Below, in pieces: positions 53,425 to 63,143 of a stretch of 64,000 nt of DNA. Both the position numbers and the translations under genes were made by a program. The notes beneath the pieces were generated by a model that did not search any database, was not told where the DNA came from, and worked only from the letters and a program-made list of their open reading frames with translations. Position 1 is the stretch's first letter; the number at the start of each line of letters is the position of its first letter. Origin of the DNA: Polaromonas sp. (GTDB taxonomy: Bacteria; Pseudomonadota; Gammaproteobacteria; Burkholderiales; Burkholderiaceae_C); NCBI RefSeq assembly GCF_012927455.1, contig NZ_JABBPE010000018.1, forward strand, positions 104,888 through 168,887. Direction: 5' to 3'.

Positions 53425-53894
53425 GCGAAGACGCATTTGACCGTTCCCTGGCACGAGGCGGCAGGCATGTTGGTTCGAAGCTGCACAGGTAGAGAACTTG
53501 ACTGTGATTTCTAGGAATTATTTTCATGTAAACGCATCCGGCTCAACGGCTGATGACCAAAGTCAGTGGACAGATGTCTTGATTCAGATGACCGCTTAGT
53601 GCTCAATGGCGACGGTGACGATTTCAGCGTGAATGACGGCAGTGCAGCGTTTGCGGCTACTCGCCAGCGGCAGCTTTCTGGATGTTGAGTTTGTCTTGTC
53701 AGTCAGCGGTCGTACGTGGCGGTTAGTGCACTCACTTCCGGCCAGCCTTTAAACCAGTTTCAGTGTCTTTTGAGCCTGGATTCATGGGCTTTTCGGCAAA
53801 GATTAGAACTTACAAGTTTTGAGCAGATATCGTCAGCGGCCAACACCCAAAATAACTTCTTGAGGTGCCAGAAAAGACCTGTGTTTCCTGTTCT
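53425..53894. other. Intergenic region, nothing recognised
   Basis: About 470 bases between xseB and the toxin remnant. GTCAGCGGTCGTA (53701-53713) vaguely resembles the IS66 terminal sequence at 56525-56533, but the match is too weak to call an end. Confidence 0.35.
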
Positions 53895-54072
53895 CCGTGT
53901 TGCCACTGATCGCAGACGCGATCTATTTTCGCATCGTCCTTGTCACCACCAAGCAGCAGCAGCAAGTCCTTACCGGGCTTGGCGCACTCAACCCGGGCGG
54001 CCCGCCCCACGTCAATGCGAAACGCCTATATGCCGTCAAAACAAACCGGATGGTCGCCAAAGTTGCCTTGCC
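53895..54072 (-). pseudogene. RelE/HigB-like toxin remnant (addiction module killer protein type)
   Basis: The minus-strand translation reads GNFGDHPVCFDGI, a stop, then AFRIDVGRAARVECAKPGKD, LLLLLGGDKDDAKIDRVCDQ. It matches the C-terminal half of the phage-derived Gp49-like toxin family (G.....DGV.ELRID.G.GYRVY...G....LL.GGDK). The N-terminal half and an antitoxin gene are missing; the adjacent IS66 element may have replaced them. Confidence 0.65.
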
Positions 54073-54079
54073 TCCATCC

Positions 54080-55681
54080 TCAGCTTGCAGGCTGCCAGCG
54101 ATGCGGCAGCAACTCGTCGATGCCGCTGTTCAGGTGGGTGGGCAGCCCTATGAGCACGTCCTTCAGGCACGCCCACGGCTCATGACCATGCATCTGTGCG
54201 GACTGCGCCAGACTCATGACAAAAGCGGCGCGCTGGCCGGCGAGTTCACTGCCTGCGAACAGCCAAGCCTTGCGGCCCATGGCCCAGGGCCGCACGAGGT
54301 TTTCGACGTGGTTGTTGTCGATGGGCACGTTCCCGTCAAGCAAGTAGGCGGTCAACGCCGCCCAAGCGGTTCAGGCTGTAGTCGATAGCGTTCGCGATAG
54401 CGCTGCCATCGGGCACACGCTGGCGCTCCAGCCGCAACCAGATATGCAGTTCCTCGCAAAGTGGCCTGGCCTTGGCCTGCCTCATGGCAAGACGCTCCTG
54501 GGCCGGCAGTTCTTTGGCCTCGCGCTCGATGCGATACAGCCAGGCGATGCGCTGCACGGCCTGGGTGGCTACCGGGCTCTGGTTTTCCTTGATTAACTCG
54601 TCGAACTTGCGCCTGGCGTGCGCCATGCATCCTGCTTCGATTCGCGTTTCGAGCTTGAAGACGCTGTCGTACGACTTTGTAGTCGTCACACACCAGCGCG
54701 CCCGACCAGCCCTTGAGAAAGGCAATCGGGTACTTTGCTGCCCGGCCAATGCAAAAGTCGTACACCACGCCCGGCAGCGCGTCAAAAGCGCTGCGGGCAT
54801 AGGCCCAGACGTAGGCGCGTTTGGTCTTGCCCGAACCGGGGTCAAGCATGTTCACCGGCGTCTCATCGGCGTGCAGGACAGCAGCGCCAAGCACAAACGT
54901 GCGGTGCGTCATAAAGCGGCATCAAACCGGCGCCAGCCCGGCCCGACCAGGCCGCCAGCGTCGAGCGCGGCGTGTGCACGCCCGAACGCGCATTGATTTG
55001 TTCCTGGCGGTAGTAGGGAAGGTGGTCGATGAATCGGTTTGCCAGGACGTGGGCAAGCAAGCCCTCAGCGGGCATGCCTTTGTCGATGATGTGCGGCTCG
55101 ACGGGTTCCTGCACCAGCGCCTGGCAGTACTTGCAGGCCCATTTGCCGCGTACGTGGCGATGCACGAAGAACTGGGCCGGCACGATGTCGAGCTTCTCGC
55201 TGACGTCCTCGCCCACGCGCACCATCGGCTGGCCGCAATCGCACGTGGTGCTTTCGGGCTCGTGACGATGCTCAACGCGCGGCAGGTGTTCGGGCAGCGC
55301 CTGGCGTTTGGGCTGACGCCGCGGTTCAACGGCAGCGCTCTCTCGCTGCGCGCTGCCTGGCCCCTGCAAGGCTTCGAGCTGCGCCTCCAGCCTGGCCTGG
55401 TCGGCGGCCAGCGTTTCTTCGAACAACTGCCTCTGCTCGGCGTTCATGCGCTCGCCCCTGGCGGCAAAGCGCCAGGCCTTCAGGCGTGCCAGCTCGTGCG
55501 TGATGCGCTCAATCTTGACGTCGCGAAATTTGGTGGCCTGCGTCTGGGATTCGATTTGTTGGCTCTGCCGGGCGATGTGCTCCAGCATCTGTGCGGCCAT
55601 TTCGGCCAGTGCGCCGAAGCTCAGACGCTGCACATCCTGGGCTTTGAATTCGTGCACGTTGAGCATGCGCCTATTGTGCAA
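54080..55681 (-). pseudogene. IS66 transposase TnpC, multiply frameshifted
   Basis: The N-terminal 250 residues (coiled-coil start, zinc site TTCDCGQPM, and FVHRHVRGKWACKYC) are intact in one frame. Frame changes at about 54905, 54660 and 54345 break the catalytic region, whose motifs ADETPVNML, GALVCDDYK and NNHVENLVRPW are all still readable. No functional transposase can be made. Confidence 0.85.
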
Positions 55682-55748
55682 AGCAGCCTCTCAAACCGCC
55701 ATTGGGGCATGTGCTGATTGCACTTTGGCAGCAAAAAAACCTCGGCCG

Positions 55749-56100
55749 TCACATGCGCGTAATTGCCTGCATTTGCTCGAGCCGCGGCCAGGGCAGGCCC
55801 AGCATCAGGGCGTCGAATTGTGGCTGTGTCAGCGTCATCGGGGGCGTTGCACCAGACGCTTCGCGCGTCCATGCAAAGCGGCCTTGATTCAAACGCCGGG
55901 CTGCGCGCCACACACCAAAGCCGTCATGCACCAGCAGTTTGATGCGCCTGCCACGCGCATTGGTAAACAGGTAGCCGTGATGCGCCTGGGCGCAGCCGAA
56001 CACCTGAACCACCCGGGCCAGTAAGCGCTCGGCCTGCTCGCATGTCCACCGGTTCCGCCGCCAGCCACAGCGCGTCAATGCGAATCACCGCAGTCTATTG
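55749..56100 (-). pseudogene. IS66 accessory protein TnpB, frameshifted
   Basis: The C-terminal 90 residues (ERLLARVVQVFGCAQAHHGY, RRIKLLVHDGFGVW) are in one frame. The start (IRIDALWLAAEPVDMRAG) is in another, with a one- or two-base loss at about 56035. Confidence 0.8.
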
Positions 56101-56462
56101 CGCAGCCGGGCGGCACGCTCGCTACTGGCTTGCAGTGGCCAATTCACCGTAACGCTCGACGCGCCTCGGCGCACCTCGACGCGAATGTCTGGCGAGGGAG
56201 TCGCCACAGCTGGCTGCGGCAACTGCAAAGGCAAAAATTCCGTGCCGGAGTTGCGAGTCACCGCGCCACGATTGCCGCCACCGCCATCACGCGTTCGCCC
56301 ATCTCGACTCAACCATCGGTGCGCCACGTTGGCGTTCAGCCCGCTGCTCAGCGCTATCGCGGCAACGAATGCGCCACTTTGGCGGCAGGCCTGAAGCACC
56401 TCGGCTCGAAACTCAGCGCCGTGTTTTCTGCGCATCACTTTCTTGGTTTCCATCGTGTCCAC
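56085..56462 (-). CDS. IS66 accessory protein TnpA
   Basis: A 125-residue helix-turn-helix protein (METKKVMRRKHGAEFRAEVL, GLNANVAHRWLSRDGR) that precedes TnpB. The frame is intact, but the element is dead because tnpB and tnpC are broken. Confidence 0.8.
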   Translation of the reverse strand: MDTMETKKVMRRKHGAEFRAEVLQACRQSGAFVAAIALSSGLNANVAHRWLSRDGRTRDGGGGNRGAVTRNSGTEFLPLQLPQPAVATPSPDIRVEVRRGASSVTVNWPLQASSERAARLRNRLR

Positions 56463-56737
56463 CTGTTTGTATCGTGGACACCATGTTGGCCAACTCTTCG
56501 ACAGGTCTTAAGATGACTTCGCTAGCCGCTTACAAAGCATGATTGGGAAGTACGTCAAGAGCCAAGGTACTGAACACAGCAAGCTACACGAAGATCGCCA
56601 GCTTGCCTTCTTCCAATACCTCGCCCCTTAGAACGGGTTTCCTTATTTGAGGCCGAATGCATACAAACAATGGAATGATCCCTGTTTTTTACGGCAGACG
56701 CCAAAGCTTTTCCGCCGAACGGTTAAACTCCGGGCTC

Positions 56738-56827
56738 GGAAGCGTGGCAGAGCGGTTGAATGCAGCAGTCTTGAAAACTGCCGAGGATGTGAGTCCTCCG
56801 TGAGTTCGAATCTCACCGCTTCCGCCA
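56738..56827 (+). tRNA. tRNA-Ser (anticodon TGA)
   Basis: A 90-base type II tRNA. Acceptor arm GGAAGCG pairs with CGCTTCC. The anticodon stem GCAGT/ACTGC encloses loop CTTGAAA with anticodon TGA. A long variable arm and the T arm with GTTCGAATC follow. CCA is encoded at 56825-56827. A serine anticodon for UCA codons is normally essential, so this is core sequence inside the mobile-element zone and a likely integration target. Confidence 0.96.
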
Positions 56828-56841
56828 GGAATTTATAAAAA

Positions 56842-56867
56842 CCCATTCGAATCATGGGCTTTTTTTC
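56842..56867 (+). terminator. Terminator of the tRNA-Ser gene
   Basis: CCCAT (56842-56846) pairs with ATGGG (56854-56858), followed by C and a run of T residues. Confidence 0.7.
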
Positions 56868-57068
56868 GTCTACGCGCTTCGACTATCAAATCGACTAACA
56901 AACAAAGCGAACTACCAAAGCTTGCTACTTGGGTTGGATCAACGCGGGCATGGCTTAGACGTTCAGGGATAGATTTTGCACAGACTGACAACGAGGGGAA
57001 ATCAACTCCCAATCTCCCATGTATAGTTCAATGTAACCAAAAGTTGAATCACTAGAGTACTGTTATCC

Positions 57069-58226
57069 ATGAAGTTCGTTAGCAATGCTGGGCAAGAGCG
57101 TGTCATCGATTTGCTTCGTCCGGGCTTGATGCCTGGTCACCGGTTGGACATCGTCTCTCCTGTCTACTCATTGTTCGCCTACGCCGAGATTCAGAGTGAT
57201 ACTTCCCATCTGGCACACACCCTTACGCCCCCAGAAGCCGCTGACCTCGCCTTGTTGGGCTCCCCTGCAGACCGCGCAGCCCGCAACCGCCTGCAAGTTC
57301 CCTGGCTGGCACGCCAGTTCGCCCATTGGATTGACACCAAAGCCGAGGTGCGCCGCGCAAAAGGCGCCATCCCCCAAGGCGCGATGGTCATGCGTGACTC
57401 GCTCAATCAGCCACTGCAAGCCGTTCTCGGTTCCTTCGGTTGCAGTACGGACGGCCTGGGTATCACCCCCGGCAATCCCTTAAGCCTGATTCAAGCTGCC
57501 GAAAATCCGGCCGAAACGCAGATGCTCAGCCAGTGGTTCGACCAGCAGTGGAGCAACCTGCAAGCCCAACCCGATGCCAAGGCTGTGCTGGTGGCTCAGC
57601 TGAACGAATTGGCCGCGCACCGCGACCCAACGGGCATCTACGCGCTCATCCTGTACAGCCTGTTTGCCAATAGTGGCGACGGCATGGACGAAGACCGCAT
57701 CGTCAAGTCCGCCACCGGCATCCGCAATACTGTTGTCTGGAAAAAGCTCTACAGATTTCAGCGTGACGGTGTGGTGGGTGCCCTCGACAAGCTGGATCGA
57801 TTTGGCGGTTGCATCATTGCCGACAGCGTGGGCTTGGGCAAGACGTTTGAAGCGCTGGCCATCATCAAGTACCACGAGCTGCGCAATGACCGCGTGCTAG
57901 TGCTGGCGCCCAAGCGCCTGCGCGACAACTGGACAATTTATAAAAGCAATGACAAGCGCAATGTGCTGGCCGCCGACCGGCTGAATTACGACGTGCTCAA
58001 CCGCACCGACCTGTCGCGTGACGATGGTGCTTCGGGTGACATCGACCTGGCTCACGTCAATTGGGGCAATTACGACCTTGTGGTCATCGACGAATCACAC
58101 AACTTCCGCAATAAGAAATCGCCGCGCCAAGGCAATGAAACGCGTTACGACCGCCGGCACGTCTCACTCAGTCAAATTCCGCTGGACTGCTGCCGGCTTC
58201 ATAGACACTGTGGTGGACAAGTTTGA
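57069..58226 (+). pseudogene. Truncated PLD-like/SNF2-type helicase
   Basis: A 385-residue frame corresponding to the N-terminal third of a large helicase. The first 180 or so residues resemble the degenerate phospholipase-D-like region seen in such proteins. Helicase motifs follow: FQRDGVVGALDKLDRFGGCI, motif I ADSVGLGKT (about residue 257) and motif II VVIDESHNFRN (about residue 340). Similarity stops at about 58165, and the last 20 codons look foreign. The C-terminal helicase lobe is missing, so no ATP-driven activity is expected. Proteins of this layout often occur in defence islands, but no partner gene remains here. Confidence 0.72.
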
Positions 58227-58255
58227 TCTGTCCGAAATAGCTTGACCACTACAGC

Positions 58256-59758
58256 TTAATTGAAGAACGCCACCGACTGCGCCGAGGTGTAGGCCATGAA
58301 GCCGGGCGCGCCACCCTCCACCCCGTAGCCCGACTGCTTGCGCGGTTCGAAATAGCGGGAGGTACCAAGTTCGGGACCTCCTTGCGCCGCTGCGGTGACC
58401 GAGGAATAGACCGAGACGCCACCCGCCTCAATGGAGCGCGCCAGCTTGTAGCTCAGGTCGGAACGCGCGGACCAGATGCTGGCGGACAGTCCGAATTCCG
58501 TGTCGTTCGCGAGCGCGATGGCGTGGTCAATGTCGTCAAAGGCTTCGATTGTCAGCAAGGGGCCGAAGACTTCCTCGCGCGAGATCGCGGTGCCAGCGGC
58601 GAGCCCGGTGACCACGCTGGGAGAGACGAAGTAGCCGCGTGGGTCACAAGCCTTGCGGGGACAACCGAGGTCTACTACCTCACCGAGGCCACGCGCCAAG
58701 TCGAAGTAGCCATTTACGCGATCCAGCTGGGCGCGGCTGGCGACGGGGCCGAGCCGGGTCTCCGCTGCTGCCGGATTGCCGACCGTCCACGCCGCCGCTG
58801 CCGCGCGCAGCCCGTCTACCGCCTGCTGCTCCCGACCGCGCGGCAAGATCAGCCGCGTCTTGGCGACACACCACTGTCCCGTGTTCCAGAATGCCGAAAA
58901 GAAAATGAAACGCCAGACCGCCGGATCGTCGAACATGTCGTCCAGCATCACCTGCGGAGACTTGCCGCCGCATTCCAGCAGCACGGGCTTCAGCGTACTC
59001 TGAGCCGCGGCTTGGGCGATGGCTTGGCCGGTGCGGGTGGAGCCAGTGAAGGTGATCATGTTGACGCCCGGATGCGCAGCGAGGGCGCGGCCGGCCAACG
59101 GGCCGGTTCCCAGGACCACGTTGAAGGCACCTTCCGGAATGCCGGCTTCACTAGCCAGCCGCGCCAGCAGTAGCGCCGAGCGCGGGGAGTTCTCGGAAGG
59201 CTTCACCACGATGGTGTTGCCGGCGGCCAGCGCAGGTGCCACGCGCATCAATACGTTCAAGACCGGCACGTTCCACGGAACGATGGCGCCGACAACACCC
59301 CGCGGGCGCCGCCACACCACGCCAAGCCGGCTGTCTTCCGCCCGGAATAGGTCGCCGTGGATTTTCTCGATCGTGTTGGCGTAGTTGCGGACCAGATCGG
59401 CAGCGGTAGCGTTGAGCGCTGCAGCGTCGGCCCGCGGACGCCCGACCTCCAGCATCTCCAGCAGCGTAAGCTGCTCCGCGTACGCCGCGATCCTGTCGGC
59501 AAAGGCCAGCAGCAGGCGCCGCCGGTCCTTGCCGCTGAAGCGGCCCCAGACCTTTGTGAAACATGCGCGCGCGGACGCTACCGCAGCATCGACGGTAGCT
59601 GCGTCGCCTAGCTCGGTGTCGCCAAGGCTGCTGTCGTCGGCAGGGTTGCGGTGCCCCATCTGGCCGCCAGCGGATTCCATCTCGCGGCCGTCAATCCAAG
59701 AGCGGTGCAGGCTGCGCAGCAGGCCTTCGGCCTGTGCGGTGACATCAGCATTAATCAT
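58256..59758 (-). CDS. NAD(P)-dependent aldehyde dehydrogenase
   Basis: A 500-residue aldehyde dehydrogenase. The catalytic cysteine is in NTGQWCVAKTRLI (about residue 300), the general base glutamate in LLECGGKSP (about 268), and the cofactor loop is ITFTGSTRTGQAIA (about 243). The ATG at 59758 matches family length; upstream codons overlap the next gene's end and are excluded. It is third in a Bug receptor-SDR-ALDH operon and could oxidise the aldehyde formed by the neighbouring SDR. The substrate is unknown. Confidence 0.9.
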   Translation of the reverse strand: MINADVTAQAEGLLRSLHRSWIDGREMESAGGQMGHRNPADDSSLGDTELGDAATVDAAVASARACFTKVWGRFSGKDRRRLLLAFADRIAAYAEQLTLLEMLEVGRPRADAAALNATAADLVRNYANTIEKIHGDLFRAEDSRLGVVWRRPRGVVGAIVPWNVPVLNVLMRVAPALAAGNTIVVKPSENSPRSALLLARLASEAGIPEGAFNVVLGTGPLAGRALAAHPGVNMITFTGSTRTGQAIAQAAAQSTLKPVLLECGGKSPQVMLDDMFDDPAVWRFIFFSAFWNTGQWCVAKTRLILPRGREQQAVDGLRAAAAAWTVGNPAAAETRLGPVASRAQLDRVNGYFDLARGLGEVVDLGCPRKACDPRGYFVSPSVVTGLAAGTAISREEVFGPLLTIEAFDDIDHAIALANDTEFGLSASIWSARSDLSYKLARSIEAGGVSVYSSVTAAAQGGPELGTSRYFEPRKQSGYGVEGGAPGFMAYTSAQSVAFFN

Positions 59759-59762
59759 ATGC

Positions 59763-60533
59763 TTACTTAGCAGAGAGGCCGCCGTCGACCGACAAGGCGA
59801 CGCCGGTGATGAAGGATGCATCGTCGGATGCAAGCCAGAGGGCGGCATGTGCGATTTCCTCTGGGCGCGCGATGCGGCCCAGCGGCGTGCTGGCGATGAA
59901 GGCCTTGGTGTTGCGTGCCACGGTCTCAGCGTCGTGGTTGCGGTCCATGAAGGTGCTCAGCATTCCCGTTTCCGTCATGCCGGGGCAGATCGCGTTGACA
60001 CGGATGTTCTCCTCAGCGAGCCGGAGCGCCAGCGACTTTGCAAACCCGACGACGGCGAACTTTGCCGCCGAGTAGGTCGGGCTTAGTTGCGATCCGACCA
60101 CGCCGGACACCGAAGAGGTGAAGACGATGGAGCCGCCGCCGCGCTTTCGCATGTAAGGCACGGCCTCGGCCGACCCCAGGATGCCAGACGTTACGTTGAG
60201 CTCGATGGAGCGGTCATAGGCCGCATCATCCAGCCCTTCGACCTCGGCCGGACCGGCCATGCCGGCGTTGTTCCAGAGGATGTCCAGCCCGCCCATCAGG
60301 GCGGCCGCCTTGTGGATGATGGAGCGCATCTGGTCGCGCTGGGTCAGGTCGGCTGCGAGGGCATACACGCGAGGATACCGCGAGCGCGTGTCGGCCACTA
60401 CGGCGTCGAGGCGGGCAGCATCAATATCCACCGCAACCACGGTGGCGCCCTCGTGGGCGAATAGTTCCAGGCCGGAGCGCCCCATGCCCGAGGCGGCGCC
60501 CGTGATGATGGCCAGCTTGTCTTTAAGTCTCAT
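59763..60533 (-). CDS. Short-chain dehydrogenase/reductase
   Basis: A 256-residue classical SDR. The cofactor motif TGAASGMG is near residue 12, NNAGMAG near residue 88, and the catalytic serine and YSAAK tetrad members lie at about 138 and 152. GGLSAK closes the C-terminus. An aspartate after the second strand (VAVDID) favours NAD(H). It probably oxidises an alcohol to the aldehyde or ketone handled by the neighbouring dehydrogenase. It lies 4 bases upstream of the aldehyde dehydrogenase start. Confidence 0.9.
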   Translation of the reverse strand: MRLKDKLAIITGAASGMGRSGLELFAHEGATVVAVDIDAARLDAVVADTRSRYPRVYALAADLTQRDQMRSIIHKAAALMGGLDILWNNAGMAGPAEVEGLDDAAYDRSIELNVTSGILGSAEAVPYMRKRGGGSIVFTSSVSGVVGSQLSPTYSAAKFAVVGFAKSLALRLAEENIRVNAICPGMTETGMLSTFMDRNHDAETVARNTKAFIASTPLGRIARPEEIAHAALWLASDDASFITGVALSVDGGLSAK

Positions 60534-60566
60534 GGGTGTGGGCTCCAGTAATAGTGCATGGGTGTT

Positions 60567-61535
60567 TCAGTTCAGGGTGAGGTTCAGGGTTTTGATCAGG
60601 GGCGCCCAGAACTTCAGGTCGTCGTCGAGCGTCTTGGCGAATTCCTCGGAGCTGCTGCCCACGGGCACCATGTAGAGCGCCTTCATGCGCTGGCGGAAAT
60701 CGGGCTCGCTCACGATCTCCTTGATGACCATTTCCCAGGCTTGGACGGCGTCTCTAGGTGTGCCGGCGGGCGCCAGCAGGCCGAGGAAGGTGCCGCGGTC
60801 AAGCCCGGGAAGGCCCACCTCGGCCAGGGTCGGAACGTCCGGCAGGGTCTCCAGCCGGCGCGGCGAGGCCACCGCCAGAATCTTGGCTTTATCCTTTTGC
60901 ATCCGTGTGGAGGCTTGGGGCCCTAGGAAGGTCGCGTCGATCTGCGAGCTGAGCAAGCCGTTCACGGCATCGCTCTCTCCCTTGTAAGGAACGTGCAGCA
61001 TATTGAAGTTACCGGTCTTGCTCATCTGCTCGCCGTACAGGTGCGCGAATGAGCCTACGCCGAATGAGCCGTACGAAACTTGACGGGTACGCATCCTGGC
61101 GATCACCTCCTGCCCGGTCCCGTTGCCTAAGGATGCCTTGTTGGTGAACAACACGAGGTAGTTGTCCACCACGTTGGAGATGGGGGTGAAGTCCTTGATC
61201 TGGTAACTCGGCTTCTGGTATATCAGCGTGGACAGCACATGCGAGTTGATCGTGAACAGTAGCGTGTAGCCGTCCTTGGGCGAGCGCGCCACGTAATCAG
61301 CTGCGATCATGGTGTTGGCGCCGGGCTTGTTCTCCACGACGACCGGTTGCTTCCATTTGGCGCCGGCGCGCGCGGCCAAGACGCGCGCCACCACGTCCGT
61401 GCCGCCGCCGGCGCTAAAAGGGACGATGATTCGAATCGGTTTAAGGGGGTAGTCTTGGGCCATTGCCTGGCCGGAGACACCGAGGACGAGAGATAAAGGG
61501 ATGCACTTTAGCAGCGCCCTACGTGTCGAGGTCAT
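60567..61535 (-). CDS. Bug/TctC-type substrate-binding protein
   Basis: A 322-residue periplasmic receptor with signal peptide (MTSTRRALLKCIPLSLVLGV, cleavage near AMA-QD). It has YPLKPIRIIVPFSAGGGTDV, VVENKPGANTMIAADYVA and SPKDGYTLLFT. It is first in the operon with the SDR and aldehyde dehydrogenase, so it probably captures their substrate or a precursor. The TctAB permease is not in the window. AT-rich sequence at about 61550-61700 precedes it. Confidence 0.9.
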   Translation of the reverse strand: MTSTRRALLKCIPLSLVLGVSGQAMAQDYPLKPIRIIVPFSAGGGTDVVARVLAARAGAKWKQPVVVENKPGANTMIAADYVARSPKDGYTLLFTINSHVLSTLIYQKPSYQIKDFTPISNVVDNYLVLFTNKASLGNGTGQEVIARMRTRQVSYGSFGVGSFAHLYGEQMSKTGNFNMLHVPYKGESDAVNGLLSSQIDATFLGPQASTRMQKDKAKILAVASPRRLETLPDVPTLAEVGLPGLDRGTFLGLLAPAGTPRDAVQAWEMVIKEIVSEPDFRQRMKALYMVPVGSSSEEFAKTLDDDLKFWAPLIKTLNLTLN

Positions 61536-61757
61536 GTGTTGTCTCTGTTGTAATAGTTCATTCGGTGGTCCGATCAGCTGGAAAAAGCATCTTATGCAGC
61601 TCTATTTGATTCGTCTAATATTGTTTCTTATCGAAATCATACGAAACTGGTATGGGATTAAACCTTGCGTATTCGGATTTTCGAAGAGTCGCAACTGACC
61701 TTGGCCCTGAAAAACGTATTCCTTGCTAGTGTTTCAATTCAGACGAGGTGAACGGAA

Positions 61758-62640
61758 ATGACGAAAACATCAAGGGCGTGCTACACGCTCGAATTCAAGC
61801 AAGAGGCGGTCAGGCTCCTGAAGGTGGCCAAAGCATCGCAGCGGTGGCCCGGACGTTGGGCGTGGTCGATCAGACGCTGTTTAACTGGGTCAAGGCCCAG
61901 CGCCAGGGCAAACTCAAGGGCATTGACAGCAAGCCCGTGGACGTCGATCAGATGGAAATCAGCCGGCTCAGGGCCGAACTGGCGCGGGTGAAGATGGAGC
62001 GCGATATTCTGGGAAAAGCGACGGCGTACTTCGCAAGAGGATCGATTTGAAATACACCTTCATTCAGCGCCACCGGCATGCCTAGCCTGTCTCGGTGCAA
62101 TGCCGGGTGCTTCGGGTCAGTGCGGCCGGGTACCACGCGCACTTGGTGCGCCGTGTCAGCGATGCAAAACGGAGCCACCTTAGCGACGAGGCGCTGCTGG
62201 TGCACATCAAGGCCCTGTACGCCGAATGCGCGAACTGGTGGCGCGCGGTATCCCAGTGGGCAAGGAGCGGGTGCAAAAGCTCATGCAGTTGCACGGCGTC
62301 AAAGCCCCGGGCAAGCGGCATTTCAAAGTGACGACCGACAGCCGGCACGAGCTGCCAATCTCGGCTAAATTGCTCAACCGCGAGTTCAGCGTGGCCGAGC
62401 CCGACAGGGTCTGGGTGGGGGACATGACCTACATCGCGACAGACGAAGGTTGGCTCTACCTGGCCGTGGAGATTGACCTGTTCAGTCGCCACCCAGGCAA
62501 GCACGCCGGGGTGCTGTCTCACAGCGACCGGGGCAGCCAGTACGCCAGTCACGCCTTCAAGGACGTGCTCAAGCAGAACGGCATCACCAGTTCGTTGAGC
62601 CGGCGTGCCAACTGCTGGGACACTCAATTTAAGATCTCCT
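61758..62640 (+). mobile_element. Decayed IS3-family element
   Basis: orfA starts at 61758 (MTKTSRACYTLEFKQEAVRL) and shifts frame by one base at about 61822 to GGQSIAAVARTLGVVDQTLF. orfB (from about 62093, LRVSAAGYHAHLVRR) shifts frame at about 62230. It lacks about 45 residues between VEIDLFSR and [14 protein letters not shown], and ends after RRANCWD, before the final catalytic glutamate. The element cannot transpose. It lies immediately upstream of the Bug receptor gene, in the opposite orientation. Confidence 0.85.
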
Positions 62641-62809
62641 TGAGCGCTGCATTTGGCCTGACCCGTGCTGGGATTGGCATCATGCCTTTGCGTTGACCTG
62701 TCGGCCTACTGCAGTGCTCATCTCGGCAATGCCGGGCCTGCTGCAAGTGACCTTACAGGAGCCTTGTTCTGCACCCTGAGTGTGCTGTCCTTCTGCATGG
62801 TTTTGGTGG

Positions 62810-63052
62810 CGCCACTGTTTGCGCCGCTGCAAAACGGCAGCCAACACCGGCAACATATGAACAGCCCAGCGATGCACGGTGGAGTGATCAACGAACACAC
62901 CGCGCTCTTGGCGATCATTTCCTCAACATGGCGCAGGCTCAACGGATAGGCCACATACCAGCGCACGCACGTCAGCATCACTTCGAGGGGGTAGTGAAAC
63001 CGTTTGAAGACCTTACGCAAGGCGCTGTTGACTGAACTTGCGGAAATTAAGC
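62810..63052 (-). pseudogene. IS6-family transposase remnant, copy 2
   Basis: The minus-strand start MLNFRKFS shifts frame into VNSALRKVFKRFHYPLEVML, then TCVRWYVAYPLSLRHVEEM. After another shift FVDHSTVHRWAVHMLPVLAA is readable, and similarity then stops. This copy shows the frame (YPLEVMLTCVRWY) that is broken by one base in copy 1. Confidence 0.8.
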
Positions 63053-63143
63053 ATGGCCCGGATTGTCGGAAGTTCTGTCGCATTGGCGGTCAAGCAGTTC
63101 GCTCGACTATGCTGAGTGTTTGACTGAAAAGGCTTGAAACACG

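Larger units (their letters stand above)
54080..56533 (-). mobile_element. Decayed IS66-family element
   Basis: It contains tnpA, tnpB and tnpC in the usual order on the minus strand. The right end finishes with a GTAAGCGGCTAGCGAAGTCA-type inverted repeat (complement of about 56500-56533). I could not identify a matching left end, which is probably lost in the toxin remnant. A 30-codon open stretch just outside the right end (56538-56630) was not recognised. Confidence 0.85.

Noticed and set aside
53701..53713. Left terminal repeat of the IS66 element
   Set aside because: Only about seven of eight terminal bases agree and the distance to the tnpC end is too large.
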